Source of the DNA: Saprospiraceae bacterium
Lineage (GTDB): Bacteria > Bacteroidota > Bacteroidia > Chitinophagales > Saprospiraceae
Direction: 5' to 3'
Assembly: GCA_026983735.1 (NCBI GenBank)
Contig: JALSTN010000232.1
Span: forward strand, 1-40,933
DNA: 40,933 nucleotides
Under the pieces are notes generated by a model. That model had not been told where the DNA came from and did no database searches. It was given only the letters and a program-made list of their open reading frames with translations. Below, piece by piece: positions 16,672-25,579 of the stretch (position 1 is the first letter of the stretch; every line of letters starts with the position of its first letter). Made by a program: the position numbers and the translations under genes.

Positions 16672-17889
16672 CTAATCCAAATTCAATTGCCCATCAAGCA
16701 AATCCTCCAGTGTTTCACGTCTGCGGATTAATTGGCTATCATTTTTATCCATAAGCACTTCGGCAGGACGACATCTGGAATTATAATTAGAAGCCATGGC
16801 ATATCCATAAGCTCCGGCATTGAGAAAGCAAAGGATATCATTTGCTCTCACTTCAGGCAAAACCCGGTTGACAGCAAAAGTGTCGGTCTCACATATATAC
16901 CCGGTTAACGTATAGACTTTGGGCTTACCATCTATGTTGGACAGGTTTAAAATCTGGTGATAAGCACCGTAAAACATCGGTCGAATCAAATGATTAAATC
17001 CGCTATCCAACTGTACAAAGACCGTAGAGGTTGTTTGTTTAATCCAATTTGCCTTAGTTAAAAAATACCCGGCACCACTTACCAAATATTTTCCAGGCTC
17101 AAGAATTAAGGTTAACGGTTTACCATAAGATTGACAAAAGGCATTGAACCGTTGACTTAATGCACTTCCTAACTCCTCGATATCTGTCTCAATGTCATCG
17201 TTGCGATAGGCCAACTTAAAACCACTGCCAAAATCCAAATATTGCAAGTGATTAAACTCCTTCGCAACATTGAACAGTATTTCTGCAGCTTGCAAAAAAA
17301 CCCCAATGTCTAAAATATCTGATCCGGTGTGCATGTGGATACCATCGATTTGGATATTAAGAGACTCCACAAGACGATGTACCAGGGGCATCTGGTAGAC
17401 ACTAATACCGAATTTTGAATCTATATGTCCGACACTTATCTTTGAATTTCCTCCGGCCATAATATGTGGGTTAATCCGTATTCCTACAGGAATCCCTTTA
17501 AAGTGCAAACCAAAATACTCGAGAATCTCCAGGTTGTCAATATTGATTTGTACGCCGACCTTCATTGCTTCTTCAAATTCCTCTAGTGAGACGCCACTCG
17601 GAGTAAAAACGATCTCTTCTGGAGAAAAACCGGCCATCAAAGCTATTTTTACCTCTTGGATGGAGACGGCATCAATTCCCGCTCCTTCTCGTTTTAAAAC
17701 CTTCAAAATGTGAATATTGGTTAGTGCTTTTGCTGCATATCTGACTTTAAGTGAAGTCACATCAAATGAGTGCACAAATTGACGGTATTGCTTTACGATC
17801 TGATCTTGGTCATAAACATACAGCGGTAGGCCGTAAGTATGGGCTAATTCCACCAACTGATTCCTTTTTTTTCTAGAAGGGATTTCCAT
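16672..17889 (-). CDS. lysA: Diaminopimelate decarboxylase
   Basis: A 405-residue PLP enzyme catalysing the last step of lysine synthesis, meso-diaminopimelate to L-lysine plus CO2. The PLP lysine lies in VRYAAKALTN. Other signatures are HTGSDI, LDFGSGF, LEPGKYLVSGAGYFLTK, and the dimer-partner active site CETDTF, followed by AGAYGYAMASNYNSR. It is a stand-alone, normal-length enzyme, not fused to an aspartokinase. A candidate -7 element lies about 53 bases upstream. Confidence 0.93.
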   Translation of the reverse strand: MEIPSRKKRNQLVELAHTYGLPLYVYDQDQIVKQYRQFVHSFDVTSLKVRYAAKALTNIHILKVLKREGAGIDAVSIQEVKIALMAGFSPEEIVFTPSGVSLEEFEEAMKVGVQINIDNLEILEYFGLHFKGIPVGIRINPHIMAGGNSKISVGHIDSKFGISVYQMPLVHRLVESLNIQIDGIHMHTGSDILDIGVFLQAAEILFNVAKEFNHLQYLDFGSGFKLAYRNDDIETDIEELGSALSQRFNAFCQSYGKPLTLILEPGKYLVSGAGYFLTKANWIKQTTSTVFVQLDSGFNHLIRPMFYGAYHQILNLSNIDGKPKVYTLTGYICETDTFAVNRVLPEVRANDILCFLNAGAYGYAMASNYNSRCRPAEVLMDKNDSQLIRRRETLEDLLDGQLNLD

Positions 17890-17941
17890 TATACCGGTTC
17901 TTATTAATTTTACAAGGTGTGATACAACAATTGTACCGAAA

Positions 17942-17949
17942 CAAAGGTA
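17942..17949 (-). promoter_or_regulatory. Candidate -7 element for lysA
   Basis: The complement reads TACCTTTG, an exact TAnnTTTG match in the spacer between the flavoprotein gene and lysA. No -33 TTTG is seen at the usual distance, which would fall inside the flavoprotein gene. Confidence 0.35.
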
Positions 17950-17952
17950 ATA

Positions 17953-19167
17953 TTATTGCTTACATGCACCGGCGATGTAACCGGTAGTCCACGCAGCTTG
18001 AAAGTTAAAACCTCCGGTAATTCCGTCTATATCCAGTATTTCTCCCGCAAAATAAAGGTTGGGAAGGATACGAGAGGCCATTGTATTGGGATTTACATTG
18101 GACAAGTCGATACCTCCACAAGTGACAAATTCCTCTTTGAAGGTGGTCTTACCTTCGACGGGATAAATATCATGGCTCAAAGTATCGATGAGTTTATTCA
18201 GTCCTTTTTTGCCCAGCTCATTCCACCGTTTAGTAACGGGAAGGCTCGCTTTAGCTAAAAGATAACGCCAAAGCCTATCCGGTATTTTGAAAGGACGGAA
18301 TTGGTAGAGATACTTAGGAGCGTTGGATTGGATAGTTGTTAGAAGGGATTCTCTTATAAGTTGATGATTTTGGATTCCGGTCCAGTTGACTTGTAAAGAA
18401 AAGCGATAATTCATATCGTGCAATTGTCTAGCACCGAAAGCAGACAAAACGAGAATGGCCGGTCCACTCATCCCCCAATGTGTGATTAATAATGGCCCGG
18501 AATGCTGTAGGGATGTACCTTCTATTCTGACAATAGCATTGGGAACGCTAAGTCCGGGCAAAGAGGTTATGTTGTTTTCTATAATATTGAAAGAAAACAA
18601 GGAGGGAACGGGAGGGACAATAGGATGACCTAGACGATGGATCCAGTCAAGTCCATGTGCGCGTGGAGCTCCCCCGGTAGCAACAATAATAGAGTCGAGA
18701 GAGACAGGTGATTTATCCGGGCTAAACTGAAGCAACCATTGATTAGACACGAGTGAAATTTGCCGGACGCCCGAGTTCAAACGGAGTTCTACACCCAAAC
18801 GATCCACTTCACTTCGCAGACAATTGACAATATCCATAGAGGAATTAGACTGAGGAAAGACCCGCAAATCTTTTTCAGTTTTTAGAGGAATACCTCTATT
18901 TTCATACCATTGAATCGTGTGGTGATTGTCAAAGAAGCGGAAGGCCTTTTTAAGGAATTTGCTACCTCTCGGGTAGGCTTGAACAAGTTGCCGAATATGT
19001 GGTGCTGCATTGGTAACATTGCAACGCCCCCCACCGGAAATTTTTACTTTCGCAAGGGGTTTTTCTGTTTTTTCAAACAAGATAACCTGTGCATGAGGAT
19101 GAACCTCTTTGGCACGAATAGCAGCAAAAAAACCAGCTGCACCCCCTCCGATAACCCCAATTATCAT
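17953..19167 (-). CDS. BaiN/HI0933-family FAD-dependent oxidoreductase
   Basis: A 404-residue flavoprotein. It begins with the dinucleotide-binding motif GVIGGGAAGFFAAIRA, then the family signature KVKISGGGRCNVTNA and IVATGGAPRAHGLDW. Near the end come GGIDLSNVNPNTM and LYFAGEILDIDGITGGFNFQ. This is the BaiN/RdsA (HI0933-like) family; most members have no proven substrate. It starts 12 bases after the ftcD stop and is probably co-transcribed with it. Confidence 0.9.
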   Translation of the reverse strand: MIIGVIGGGAAGFFAAIRAKEVHPHAQVILFEKTEKPLAKVKISGGGRCNVTNAAPHIRQLVQAYPRGSKFLKKAFRFFDNHHTIQWYENRGIPLKTEKDLRVFPQSNSSMDIVNCLRSEVDRLGVELRLNSGVRQISLVSNQWLLQFSPDKSPVSLDSIIVATGGAPRAHGLDWIHRLGHPIVPPVPSLFSFNIIENNITSLPGLSVPNAIVRIEGTSLQHSGPLLITHWGMSGPAILVLSAFGARQLHDMNYRFSLQVNWTGIQNHQLIRESLLTTIQSNAPKYLYQFRPFKIPDRLWRYLLAKASLPVTKRWNELGKKGLNKLIDTLSHDIYPVEGKTTFKEEFVTCGGIDLSNVNPNTMASRILPNLYFAGEILDIDGITGGFNFQAAWTTGYIAGACKQ

Positions 19168-19179
19168 AAAATCTAAGAT

Positions 19180-20871
19180 TTAGAGTAGTTTTTCCAATTT
19201 GAGGCGGAGCTCCTGTTCTTGTCTATCTATGGTATCTATCAGTGTTTGGCCTTCTTCAAGTATATCTTGTTTAAACGTTTCATCCGAAATGCCGGACATA
19301 TTGATTTTTACATTCAACCAAGCTCCCCAAGCGGCAGCACGCAAACATAAAATGCCTACACCGGCATCAGAGACAGAGGAAGGGTTGCCGTTTTCTATCA
19401 TATTTTCGACCAGCGGTAAAGAGCGGAAGACGGTACGCATAACTTCGAGTGGAACGTGAATAGCGTATTTCGTTGCATCTTCCATTGCTGATTTTCTTAA
19501 TTTCTTTTCTTCAACGGTCGATTTAGGCATACGAACGGCATCTATAATTTTGTTGAAAGCATGGGTGTCTTCATCCACCAGAAAGAGGAGCTTATCCACC
19601 AGTGATTGTCCGATTTCAGCTTGTTCGGAAAAGTATTGCCAACGATCATCCCAACCGCGTTTATGGGCTGACAAATTGGCCACCATGGTAGCTAAAGCGG
19701 CACCAAGTGCACCGGCATAGGCAGACACAGAACCACCGCCGGGAGCGACACTCTCCGAAGCTGTTTTGTATGCAAAACCCTGAAGGGATAGGTTAACCAG
19801 GGGAGTTTTAACTTTATCTTCCAACAGGTATTCAATAATTTTTTTATCCGGGTCAAATGGAGTTAATTCGTCCAGACCCATGGATTTGACGGCAATGTGA
19901 ATGATTTCTCTTTCGGGAATACCGGTAGAGCGATGCTGTTGGTGAAGGAAGTATTTTCCGGCATCAATCAGAGCTTTTTTAGGAATGAGGCCGACCAATT
20001 CAGAACCTGTAACGCGCATGCCCCGTCGGTTGGCAGAGTTTCTACAAGCTTCAAAAGCGATATGAAAAGGGGTGGCTTTAACATTGGTGATATTCATAGA
20101 CACTTGAGCGACGCCATATTCTTCAATGAACCAACCGATAGCTTTAACCCCTATAAGTTCACCTGGAATTCTTAGGGGCTCACCGTTTTCATCCCGTTTT
20201 ATTTTACCGGTGAGGGTATTGCCCTCCCGTTGGACGCGACCTTGTTCTCTAATGTCAAATGCCACTGCATTTGCCCGCCTTACGGAGGTGGTGTTGAGGT
20301 TGACATTGTAGGCAATTAAAAAATCCCTAGCTCCAATGACCGTTGCTCCTGCACCCGGATTAAAACGGGTGGGCCCGTAATCCGGTTTCCATGCCGGGAC
20401 CAATAATTTTTTTTCTAATCCTTCATATTCTCCGGATCGGATAACTGCCAGATTGGTTCTGTCAGGGGATGTAGCTGCAGCTTCATACATGTATACCGGA
20501 ATACCCAATTCCTCTCCAACTCTTTTACCCAATTGGTGCGCATACTCGGCGGCCTCTTCCAGGGTAATACCGGACACGGGCACCAACGGACAGACATCAG
20601 TAGCTCCCATGCGCGGGTGCTCTCCTTGATGTTGTCGCATATCGATGGATGCAGCGGCTTCTTTTATCAGGTGAAATGCAGCTTCAATAACCGCTTCCGG
20701 AGGACCTACAAAGGTTATTACCGTTCGGTGGGTAGCTACACCGGGGTCAATATCGAGTAGGCGTACACCTTCTACTTTTTCAACAACACGGGCAATTTTT
20801 TGAATAATAGCCGGGTTTCTCCCTTCGCTGATATTGGGTACACATTCGAGAATGCGGGTTTTAGTATTCAT
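19180..20871 (-). CDS. ftcD: Bifunctional glutamate formiminotransferase / formimidoyltetrahydrofolate cyclodeaminase
   Basis: A 563-residue fusion that ends histidine breakdown. The N-terminal part (about 1-330, starting LECVPNISEGRN, with DPGVATHRTVITFVGPPEAV and HQGEHPRMGATDVCPLVPV) moves the formimino group of N-formiminoglutamate to tetrahydrofolate. The C-terminal cyclodeaminase (about 355-563, SVAPGGGSVSAYAGALGAAL) then yields methenyl-THF and ammonia. The start at 20871 was chosen because the family begins there; the frame continues to 21036 but encodes an unrelated hydrophobic stretch. Other hut genes are not in the window. Confidence 0.92.
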   Translation of the reverse strand: MNTKTRILECVPNISEGRNPAIIQKIARVVEKVEGVRLLDIDPGVATHRTVITFVGPPEAVIEAAFHLIKEAAASIDMRQHQGEHPRMGATDVCPLVPVSGITLEEAAEYAHQLGKRVGEELGIPVYMYEAAATSPDRTNLAVIRSGEYEGLEKKLLVPAWKPDYGPTRFNPGAGATVIGARDFLIAYNVNLNTTSVRRANAVAFDIREQGRVQREGNTLTGKIKRDENGEPLRIPGELIGVKAIGWFIEEYGVAQVSMNITNVKATPFHIAFEACRNSANRRGMRVTGSELVGLIPKKALIDAGKYFLHQQHRSTGIPEREIIHIAVKSMGLDELTPFDPDKKIIEYLLEDKVKTPLVNLSLQGFAYKTASESVAPGGGSVSAYAGALGAALATMVANLSAHKRGWDDRWQYFSEQAEIGQSLVDKLLFLVDEDTHAFNKIIDAVRMPKSTVEEKKLRKSAMEDATKYAIHVPLEVMRTVFRSLPLVENMIENGNPSSVSDAGVGILCLRAAAWGAWLNVKINMSGISDETFKQDILEEGQTLIDTIDRQEQELRLKLEKLL

Positions 20872-20901
20872 GGTCTTGATGTTTTTAATAGAAAAGTAAG
20901 A

Positions 20902-20936
20902 CGAAAGTACAGGGAATAATGAAATCAGACCCCAAA
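20902..20936 (-). promoter_or_regulatory. Weak candidate promoter for ftcD
   Basis: On the minus strand, TTTG (complement of 20933-20936) is followed after 23 bases by TACTTTCG (complement of 20902-20909), one base off TAnnTTTG. It lies just upstream of the ATG chosen at 20871. Confidence 0.3.
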
Positions 20937-21043
20937 ATAGAAGTTGTAAAATATAGAAAATGACTTCCGGAAAGTGACCAAGTAATAACAAGTTATTATT
21001 TTTAAAGCCCATCAAAAACAAAGCAGTTGGTAACAATGAACAG

Positions 21044-21070
21044 TTGAAGCAAAATATTTGTGTAATTTTG
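21044..21070 (+). promoter_or_regulatory. Promoter of the fni-HMG-CoA reductase operon
   Basis: TTG at 21044-21046 is followed after 16 bases by TAATTTTG at 21063-21070, an exact TAnnTTTG -7 element, 13 bases before the first fni ATG. The spacing is slightly short. Confidence 0.5.
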
Positions 21071-21083
21071 GCGGTTAGATAGC

Positions 21084-22103
21084 ATGCTTATGCAAGACAG
21101 AAAGAAAGACCATATCGAACTTACGGAGTTAGCAAGGGTATCCCAACAAGAGCTGGATAACCGTTTTTATTATGAGCCTTTGCTCGCGGCTTTACCCGAA
21201 GAAAACAGGGATTTAAGTATAGATTTTCTAGAAAAAAAGATGTCCGCTCCCATCTGGATATCCAGCATGACAGGAGGAACGAAATCCGCCAGAAAAATTA
21301 ATGAAAATCTCGCTCGAGCAGTAGAAGAATTCGGACTGGGAATGGGGCTGGGATCTTCCAGGGTATTGCTCGACTCCCCCGAGTTTTATCGGGACTTTGA
21401 CCTGAGAAGCATACTTGGAAAGGATAGACCTTTTTATGCTAATTTTGGGATTGCACAGATAGAAAAACTCTTAGAACTTGGTGAGGAAAAACGAATTGGA
21501 GATATTGTAGAAAAACTGGACACGGACGGAGTAATCGTGCACATCAATCCCCTTCAAGAGTGGATGCAACCGGAGGGGGATGTCATAAATCACCCACCCA
21601 TAGACACCATGCAGCGGTTTCTAGAGAAGGTGGATTACCCTGTTGTAGTAAAGGAGGTGGGACAGGGAATGGGCCCGGAGAGTTTAAGGGCATTGATGAA
21701 ATTGCCTTTGGCAGCGATAGAATTTGGAGCAGCAGGAGGAACTAATTTTTCGAAAATGGAGTGGTTAAGGCGCCTGTCGGATGACAAGCTCTTTTTTGAT
21801 AGGGTTGCTTTTATTGGACATACCGCAACAGAAATGACAGACTGGGTGAATGAAATTTTGGAATCGGAGAAAAAGGATATTTTGTGTCATCAGTTTATCA
21901 TATCGGGAGGGATTAAAGATTTTTTAGATGGGTACTATTTCATACATAAAACAAAGGCTTCAGCCATTTATGGCATGGCATCAACAGTACTAAAATATGC
22001 AAAAGAAGACTATGCAACCCTACGATATTTTCTTCAACAACAGTTGAGAGGTTTGAGAATGGCTTCAGCTTTATTGCGGGTAAAAACGAGTAGAGATATA
22101 TGA
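21084..22103 (+). CDS. fni: Type 2 isopentenyl-diphosphate delta-isomerase
   Basis: A 339-residue FMN- and NADPH-dependent isomerase that interconverts IPP and DMAPP. Signatures in order are RKKDH (residues 6-10), SMTGGT (61-66), GLGSSR, and the HINPLQE strand (153-159) with the substrate- and metal-binding Gln and Glu. FMN-phosphate loops follow (FGAAGGTNF, ISGGIKD, IYGMAS). An alternative start, M3 at 21090, is equally good. The last 4 bases overlap the start of the HMG-CoA reductase gene (ATGA), so the two mevalonate-route genes form one operon. Confidence 0.92.
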   Translation: MLMQDRKKDHIELTELARVSQQELDNRFYYEPLLAALPEENRDLSIDFLEKKMSAPIWISSMTGGTKSARKINENLARAVEEFGLGMGLGSSRVLLDSPEFYRDFDLRSILGKDRPFYANFGIAQIEKLLELGEEKRIGDIVEKLDTDGVIVHINPLQEWMQPEGDVINHPPIDTMQRFLEKVDYPVVVKEVGQGMGPESLRALMKLPLAAIEFGAAGGTNFSKMEWLRRLSDDKLFFDRVAFIGHTATEMTDWVNEILESEKKDILCHQFIISGGIKDFLDGYYFIHKTKASAIYGMASTVLKYAKEDYATLRYFLQQQLRGLRMASALLRVKTSRDI

Positions 22104-23431
22104 GAGAGCATGTGAGTAAAAAAACAATATCCGGATTTTCTAAGCTTTCTAAAAGAGGAAAAATAAAATGGATCGTAGAGAATTTTTTTAAAGATCCCGA
22201 AGTGGTCATGCACGAACTTAAGGACTACTTACTGCCTCGCGAGGATCATCAGAAGATAATGGACACGATAAGTGAAAATACAATAAGTAACTTTCCAATG
22301 CCTTACAGCGTGGCGCCCAATTTTATAATCAATGGGGAGGCTTATTGTGTTCCGATGGTGATAGAAGAAAGTTCTGTTGTTGCAGCTGCATCTTCCGCTG
22401 CCAAGTTTTGGATGAAAAGGGGAGGATTCAAGAGTCATGTGGTCACCATGGAGAAGATAGGGCAAGTTCATTTTATATGGACAGGAGAAAAAGAAATATT
22501 GAAGCGTATTTTTCCAGAGCTTAAAGCTCAGCTTCTCGATAAAACACGGGATTTAACCCAAAATATGGAAAGACGAGGAGGAGGTATTTTAGATATTGAG
22601 TTGCGCGACATGACGGCGGATAAACCGGATTATTACCAGATATATGCACGTTTTGATACCCGAGATTCGATGGGCGCCAACTTTATAAATTCGATTTTAG
22701 AGCGGTTTAGAGTTGTTTTAGAAGATTTTATCTGGACGCATCCCGATTTAGAAGGGCCATCCAAAGATGTAGAGGTCATCATGTCAATATTATCCAATTA
22801 TACTCCGGATTGTATCGTTCATGCAGAGGTATCTTGTAATATTGAAGAGCTGGGGACGATAGAAGGATTTTCTTCGGCGGAATTCGCCAGAAGATTCAAG
22901 GCAGCTGTTGATATGGCATATATTGATCCGCACCGAGCTACTACGCACAACAAAGGTATTTTTAATGGTATTGACGCGGTTGTATTAGCTACGGGCAATG
23001 ACTTTAGAGCCGTGGAGGCATGTGGCCATACTTATGCATCGAAAGAGGGACAATACAGGAGTCTAACCTATTGTACGATAGAAGATGGACAGTTTAGATT
23101 TTGGTTGGATTTGCCTATCGCGGTGGGAACAGTAGGTGGATTAACCAAGTTGCACCCGATTGCCAAACGTTCTATGGAGCTACTCAATAACCCCAACGCA
23201 GAACAACTTATGCAAATTATAGCTTCTACCGGTCTGGCACAAAATTTCGCTGCCCTTCGCTCCCTGGTTACAACAGGTATTCAGAAGGGACATATGAAAA
23301 TGCACTTGCAGAACATTCTCATAGAACTCGGGGCAAACGAACAGGAGAAAAAACAAGTTGTTGTATATTTTCAAGACAAAGTAGTCTCCTTTAGTGCAGT
23401 GAGAAGTTATTTAGAACAATTGCGAAAATAG
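22100..23431 (+). CDS. Hydroxymethylglutaryl-CoA reductase, class II
   Basis: A 443-residue soluble enzyme that makes mevalonate from HMG-CoA. Catalytic residues are all visible: Glu in EESSVVAAAS (about 90), Lys in HNKGI (285), Asp in NGIDAVVLATGNDFRAVEA (292) and His in IQKGHMKMH (398). The domain order and lack of membrane segments fit class II bacterial enzymes. Paired with IPP isomerase, a biosynthetic role in the mevalonate pathway is more likely than mevalonate degradation. Mevalonate kinase, phosphomevalonate kinase and the decarboxylase are not in the window. Confidence 0.92.
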   Translation: MREHVSKKTISGFSKLSKRGKIKWIVENFFKDPEVVMHELKDYLLPREDHQKIMDTISENTISNFPMPYSVAPNFIINGEAYCVPMVIEESSVVAAASSAAKFWMKRGGFKSHVVTMEKIGQVHFIWTGEKEILKRIFPELKAQLLDKTRDLTQNMERRGGGILDIELRDMTADKPDYYQIYARFDTRDSMGANFINSILERFRVVLEDFIWTHPDLEGPSKDVEVIMSILSNYTPDCIVHAEVSCNIEELGTIEGFSSAEFARRFKAAVDMAYIDPHRATTHNKGIFNGIDAVVLATGNDFRAVEACGHTYASKEGQYRSLTYCTIEDGQFRFWLDLPIAVGTVGGLTKLHPIAKRSMELLNNPNAEQLMQIIASTGLAQNFAALRSLVTTGIQKGHMKMHLQNILIELGANEQEKKQVVVYFQDKVVSFSAVRSYLEQLRK

Positions 23432-23440
23432 ATATTAACG

Positions 23441-23545
23441 ATGTGGAAATTTATAGGGGAAGAAGTACTTTTTTGGGTGTTTGCCGTGGCACTAATTTTA
23501 TTTATTGCATCCTTTAGTTTAAAGAAATACCAAGATAAGGAATAG
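23441..23545 (+). CDS. Possible 34-residue single-pass membrane protein
   Basis: An ATG nine bases after the HMG-CoA reductase stop opens a 34-codon frame encoding MWKFIGEEVLFWVFAVALIL and then FIASFSLKKYQDKE. It has a clear membrane helix and a basic cytosolic end. It could be the last gene of the mevalonate operon. It has no recognisable family, and chance cannot be excluded at this size. Confidence 0.4.
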   Translation: MWKFIGEEVLFWVFAVALILFIASFSLKKYQDKE

Positions 23546-23589
23546 GGAAATACCTTAAGAGAAAAATAACAAAACAATGAAAATCGTTG

Positions 23590-23597
23590 TATCTTTA
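23590..23597 (+). promoter_or_regulatory. Candidate -7 element of darTG
   Basis: TATCTTTA is one base off TAnnTTTG and ends 5 bases before the darT ATG. If used, the transcript would have almost no leader. No -33 match was found. Confidence 0.25.
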
Positions 23598-23602
23598 ATG
23601 CA

Positions 23603-24253
23603 ATGAAATTAGAAAAAGTAAACATATACAGGATTACTCATATTGAGAATATTCCACAAATTCTAAATTATGGAATAACCAACAAAAAATCTAAGCATAA
23701 AAACCCTAATTACAAAGCGATAGGTGATACATGTATTATAAATACACGCAATAATAAAGAAATTAATATAACCAATGGGGGCATAGAAACGATCAAAACA
23801 ATAGAACTCGGTGATTATATACCCTTTTATTTTGGAATTAAGATGCCTATGTTATATGTTATTCAGCGGGGGGGCAATTTTGTCCCAAGGAGAACAATAC
23901 CTGAAAATATTGTCTATGTAGTATGTTCTGTAATAAAAATTCATAATTTTGGGTATGAATATTATTTTTCTGATGGACATGCTCTAAACAAATTATCAAC
24001 TTTTTATAACAGAGATAAGTTAATAGACTTGATAGGAATATTGGATTGGAATGCTATCAAAAAGCCTTACTGGCAAGGAGAAGGTAATTTGGATGTCAAA
24101 AGGAAAAAGCAAGCTGAATTTATTGTCAAGGAAGACCTTTCTCCGGAGTGTATTATAGGATTTGGCTGTTATAACGAGCGAGCTAAAAACAACTTAAAGG
24201 GGTTAGGAGTAAACGAAAAGATCATTAGGGTAATACCCAACGCATATTTTTAA
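23603..24253 (+). CDS. darT: DarT toxin, ssDNA thymidine ADP-ribosyltransferase
   Basis: A 216-residue toxin. Family landmarks are YRITHIENIPQILNYGI at the start, the IGD...INTR motif with Arg49, DYIPFYFGIKMPMLYVIQRG, FSDGHA, and KRKKQAEF with the catalytic glutamate at about 172. DarT uses NAD to ADP-ribosylate thymidine in specific ssDNA sequences, which blocks replication; related systems restrict phage. All key residues are intact. The gene is visibly more AT-rich than its neighbours, with AT-ending codons, suggesting acquisition by transfer. darG begins 4 bases after its stop. Confidence 0.93.
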   Translation: MKLEKVNIYRITHIENIPQILNYGITNKKSKHKNPNYKAIGDTCIINTRNNKEINITNGGIETIKTIELGDYIPFYFGIKMPMLYVIQRGGNFVPRRTIPENIVYVVCSVIKIHNFGYEYYFSDGHALNKLSTFYNRDKLIDLIGILDWNAIKKPYWQGEGNLDVKRKKQAEFIVKEDLSPECIIGFGCYNERAKNNLKGLGVNEKIIRVIPNAYF

Positions 24254-24257
24254 AATT

Positions 24258-25325
24258 ATGATAAAATATATTAAAGGAAATATTTTAGAAAGTTCGGCAG
24301 AAGCTATTGTTAATACGGTTAACACAGTTGGTGTTATGGGTAAAGGGATTGCATTGCAGTTTAAAAAGGCTTTTCCAAGTAACTATAAGGCATATCGTGA
24401 TGCATGTAAAAAAGGGGAAATAAAAATTGGAAGTTTATTTGTTTACACAGATAGTAATATAATATCTGGAGAAAAAGTAATTATTAATTTTCCAACTAAA
24501 ACCGATTGGCGAAAATCATCAGAATACGATTATATCGAAAAGGGATTAGATCACCTACTAAAAATAATTAATGAAAATAATATAAAGAGTATCGCCATAC
24601 CACCACTTGGTGCTGGCAATGGAGGCTTGGAATGGGAACAAGTAAAAAGAATTATTCACACTAAAATGCAAAGTTTAGAAATCGATGTTTTTATTTTTGA
24701 ACCTAATAATCAGATACTTGAGCACTTAAAAAAAGAAAAGGTTAAATTAACAAAGGCAAGAGCATTACTGCTGGATGTTCTTTATGATTTAGTTGGAAAT
24801 GGTGAATATGTTTCTGAATTTTCAAGTGAAAAGATTTGTTATTTTTTACAGCATTTCGGTGCCCAAAACCTTTTCAAATTGAAGTTTACACCTCAATTTT
24901 ACGGCCCTTATTCCGGAAAGGTAAGATATATTCTGAATGTTTTAAATGGCAGTTATATCATGGGATATAGTGACATGAACACTAAACCATTTCAACCACT
25001 AACTATATTACAAGATGGATATAACGATGTAAAAGAATATATTGAAAATGACAATGAATTATCCAAAATAAGTGAAAAAACTAAAAAATTCCTCTCTGGA
25101 TTTTATTCTGATTTTGGTTTAGAGCTATTATCCTCTGTTTATTACATCATTTCAAAGAATAACACGCTAGATGCATCCCTTGTCATGACTAAGTTATCTG
25201 AATGGAATAATAGAAAGAGAAGTATGTTTTCTGAAATTAAATATGTTAATATGGCTATAAATCATATCGTAAAGTCCAATCATTTATTAGTCAATGGCTA
25301 TAAAAATAATCTATTCAATGATTAA
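24258..25325 (+). CDS. darG: DarG antitoxin, macrodomain ADP-ribosyl hydrolase
   Basis: A 355-residue antitoxin. Residues 1-150 are a macrodomain (KGNILESSAEAIVNTVNTVG, then GKGIALQFKKAFP and IAIPPLGAGNGGLEW) that removes ADP-ribose from DNA thymidines. The conserved lysine lies in FPTKTDWR (residue 81). The C-terminal domain (about 160-355, LTKARALLLDVLYDLV to the end) matches the part of DarG that binds and neutralises DarT. Full length is retained, so the module looks complete. Codon use is as AT-rich as in darT. Confidence 0.93.
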   Translation: MIKYIKGNILESSAEAIVNTVNTVGVMGKGIALQFKKAFPSNYKAYRDACKKGEIKIGSLFVYTDSNIISGEKVIINFPTKTDWRKSSEYDYIEKGLDHLLKIINENNIKSIAIPPLGAGNGGLEWEQVKRIIHTKMQSLEIDVFIFEPNNQILEHLKKEKVKLTKARALLLDVLYDLVGNGEYVSEFSSEKICYFLQHFGAQNLFKLKFTPQFYGPYSGKVRYILNVLNGSYIMGYSDMNTKPFQPLTILQDGYNDVKEYIENDNELSKISEKTKKFLSGFYSDFGLELLSSVYYIISKNNTLDASLVMTKLSEWNNRKRSMFSEIKYVNMAINHIVKSNHLLVNGYKNNLFND

Positions 25326-25579
25326 TAATTTTAGAGCAGTCTGTTAATTGGGTTATTATTTGTTTGTTTTTATAACCTTTCTGTTTAGACATAATTTACA
25401 TTTATGGTGTTTTTTGCGTTTCTTTATCATTTGAAATATATCCTAATTATTTTGTTTCTTTACTTGGTTACAAAACACTCACATCCGCCCAAAACCGTGT
25501 TTAAACAGCGAAACTCAGATGATAAGACCCATCAAAAAAACGAACATTTATCCGACATTTATCGTCTTGCACGCGGTCT

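Noticed and set aside
20872-21036. N-terminal extension of ftcD with a hydrophobic segment
   Set aside because: The family begins at the internal Met (LECVPNISEGRN); the extension covers the intergenic promoter region and would give an improbable membrane anchor for a cytosolic enzyme.
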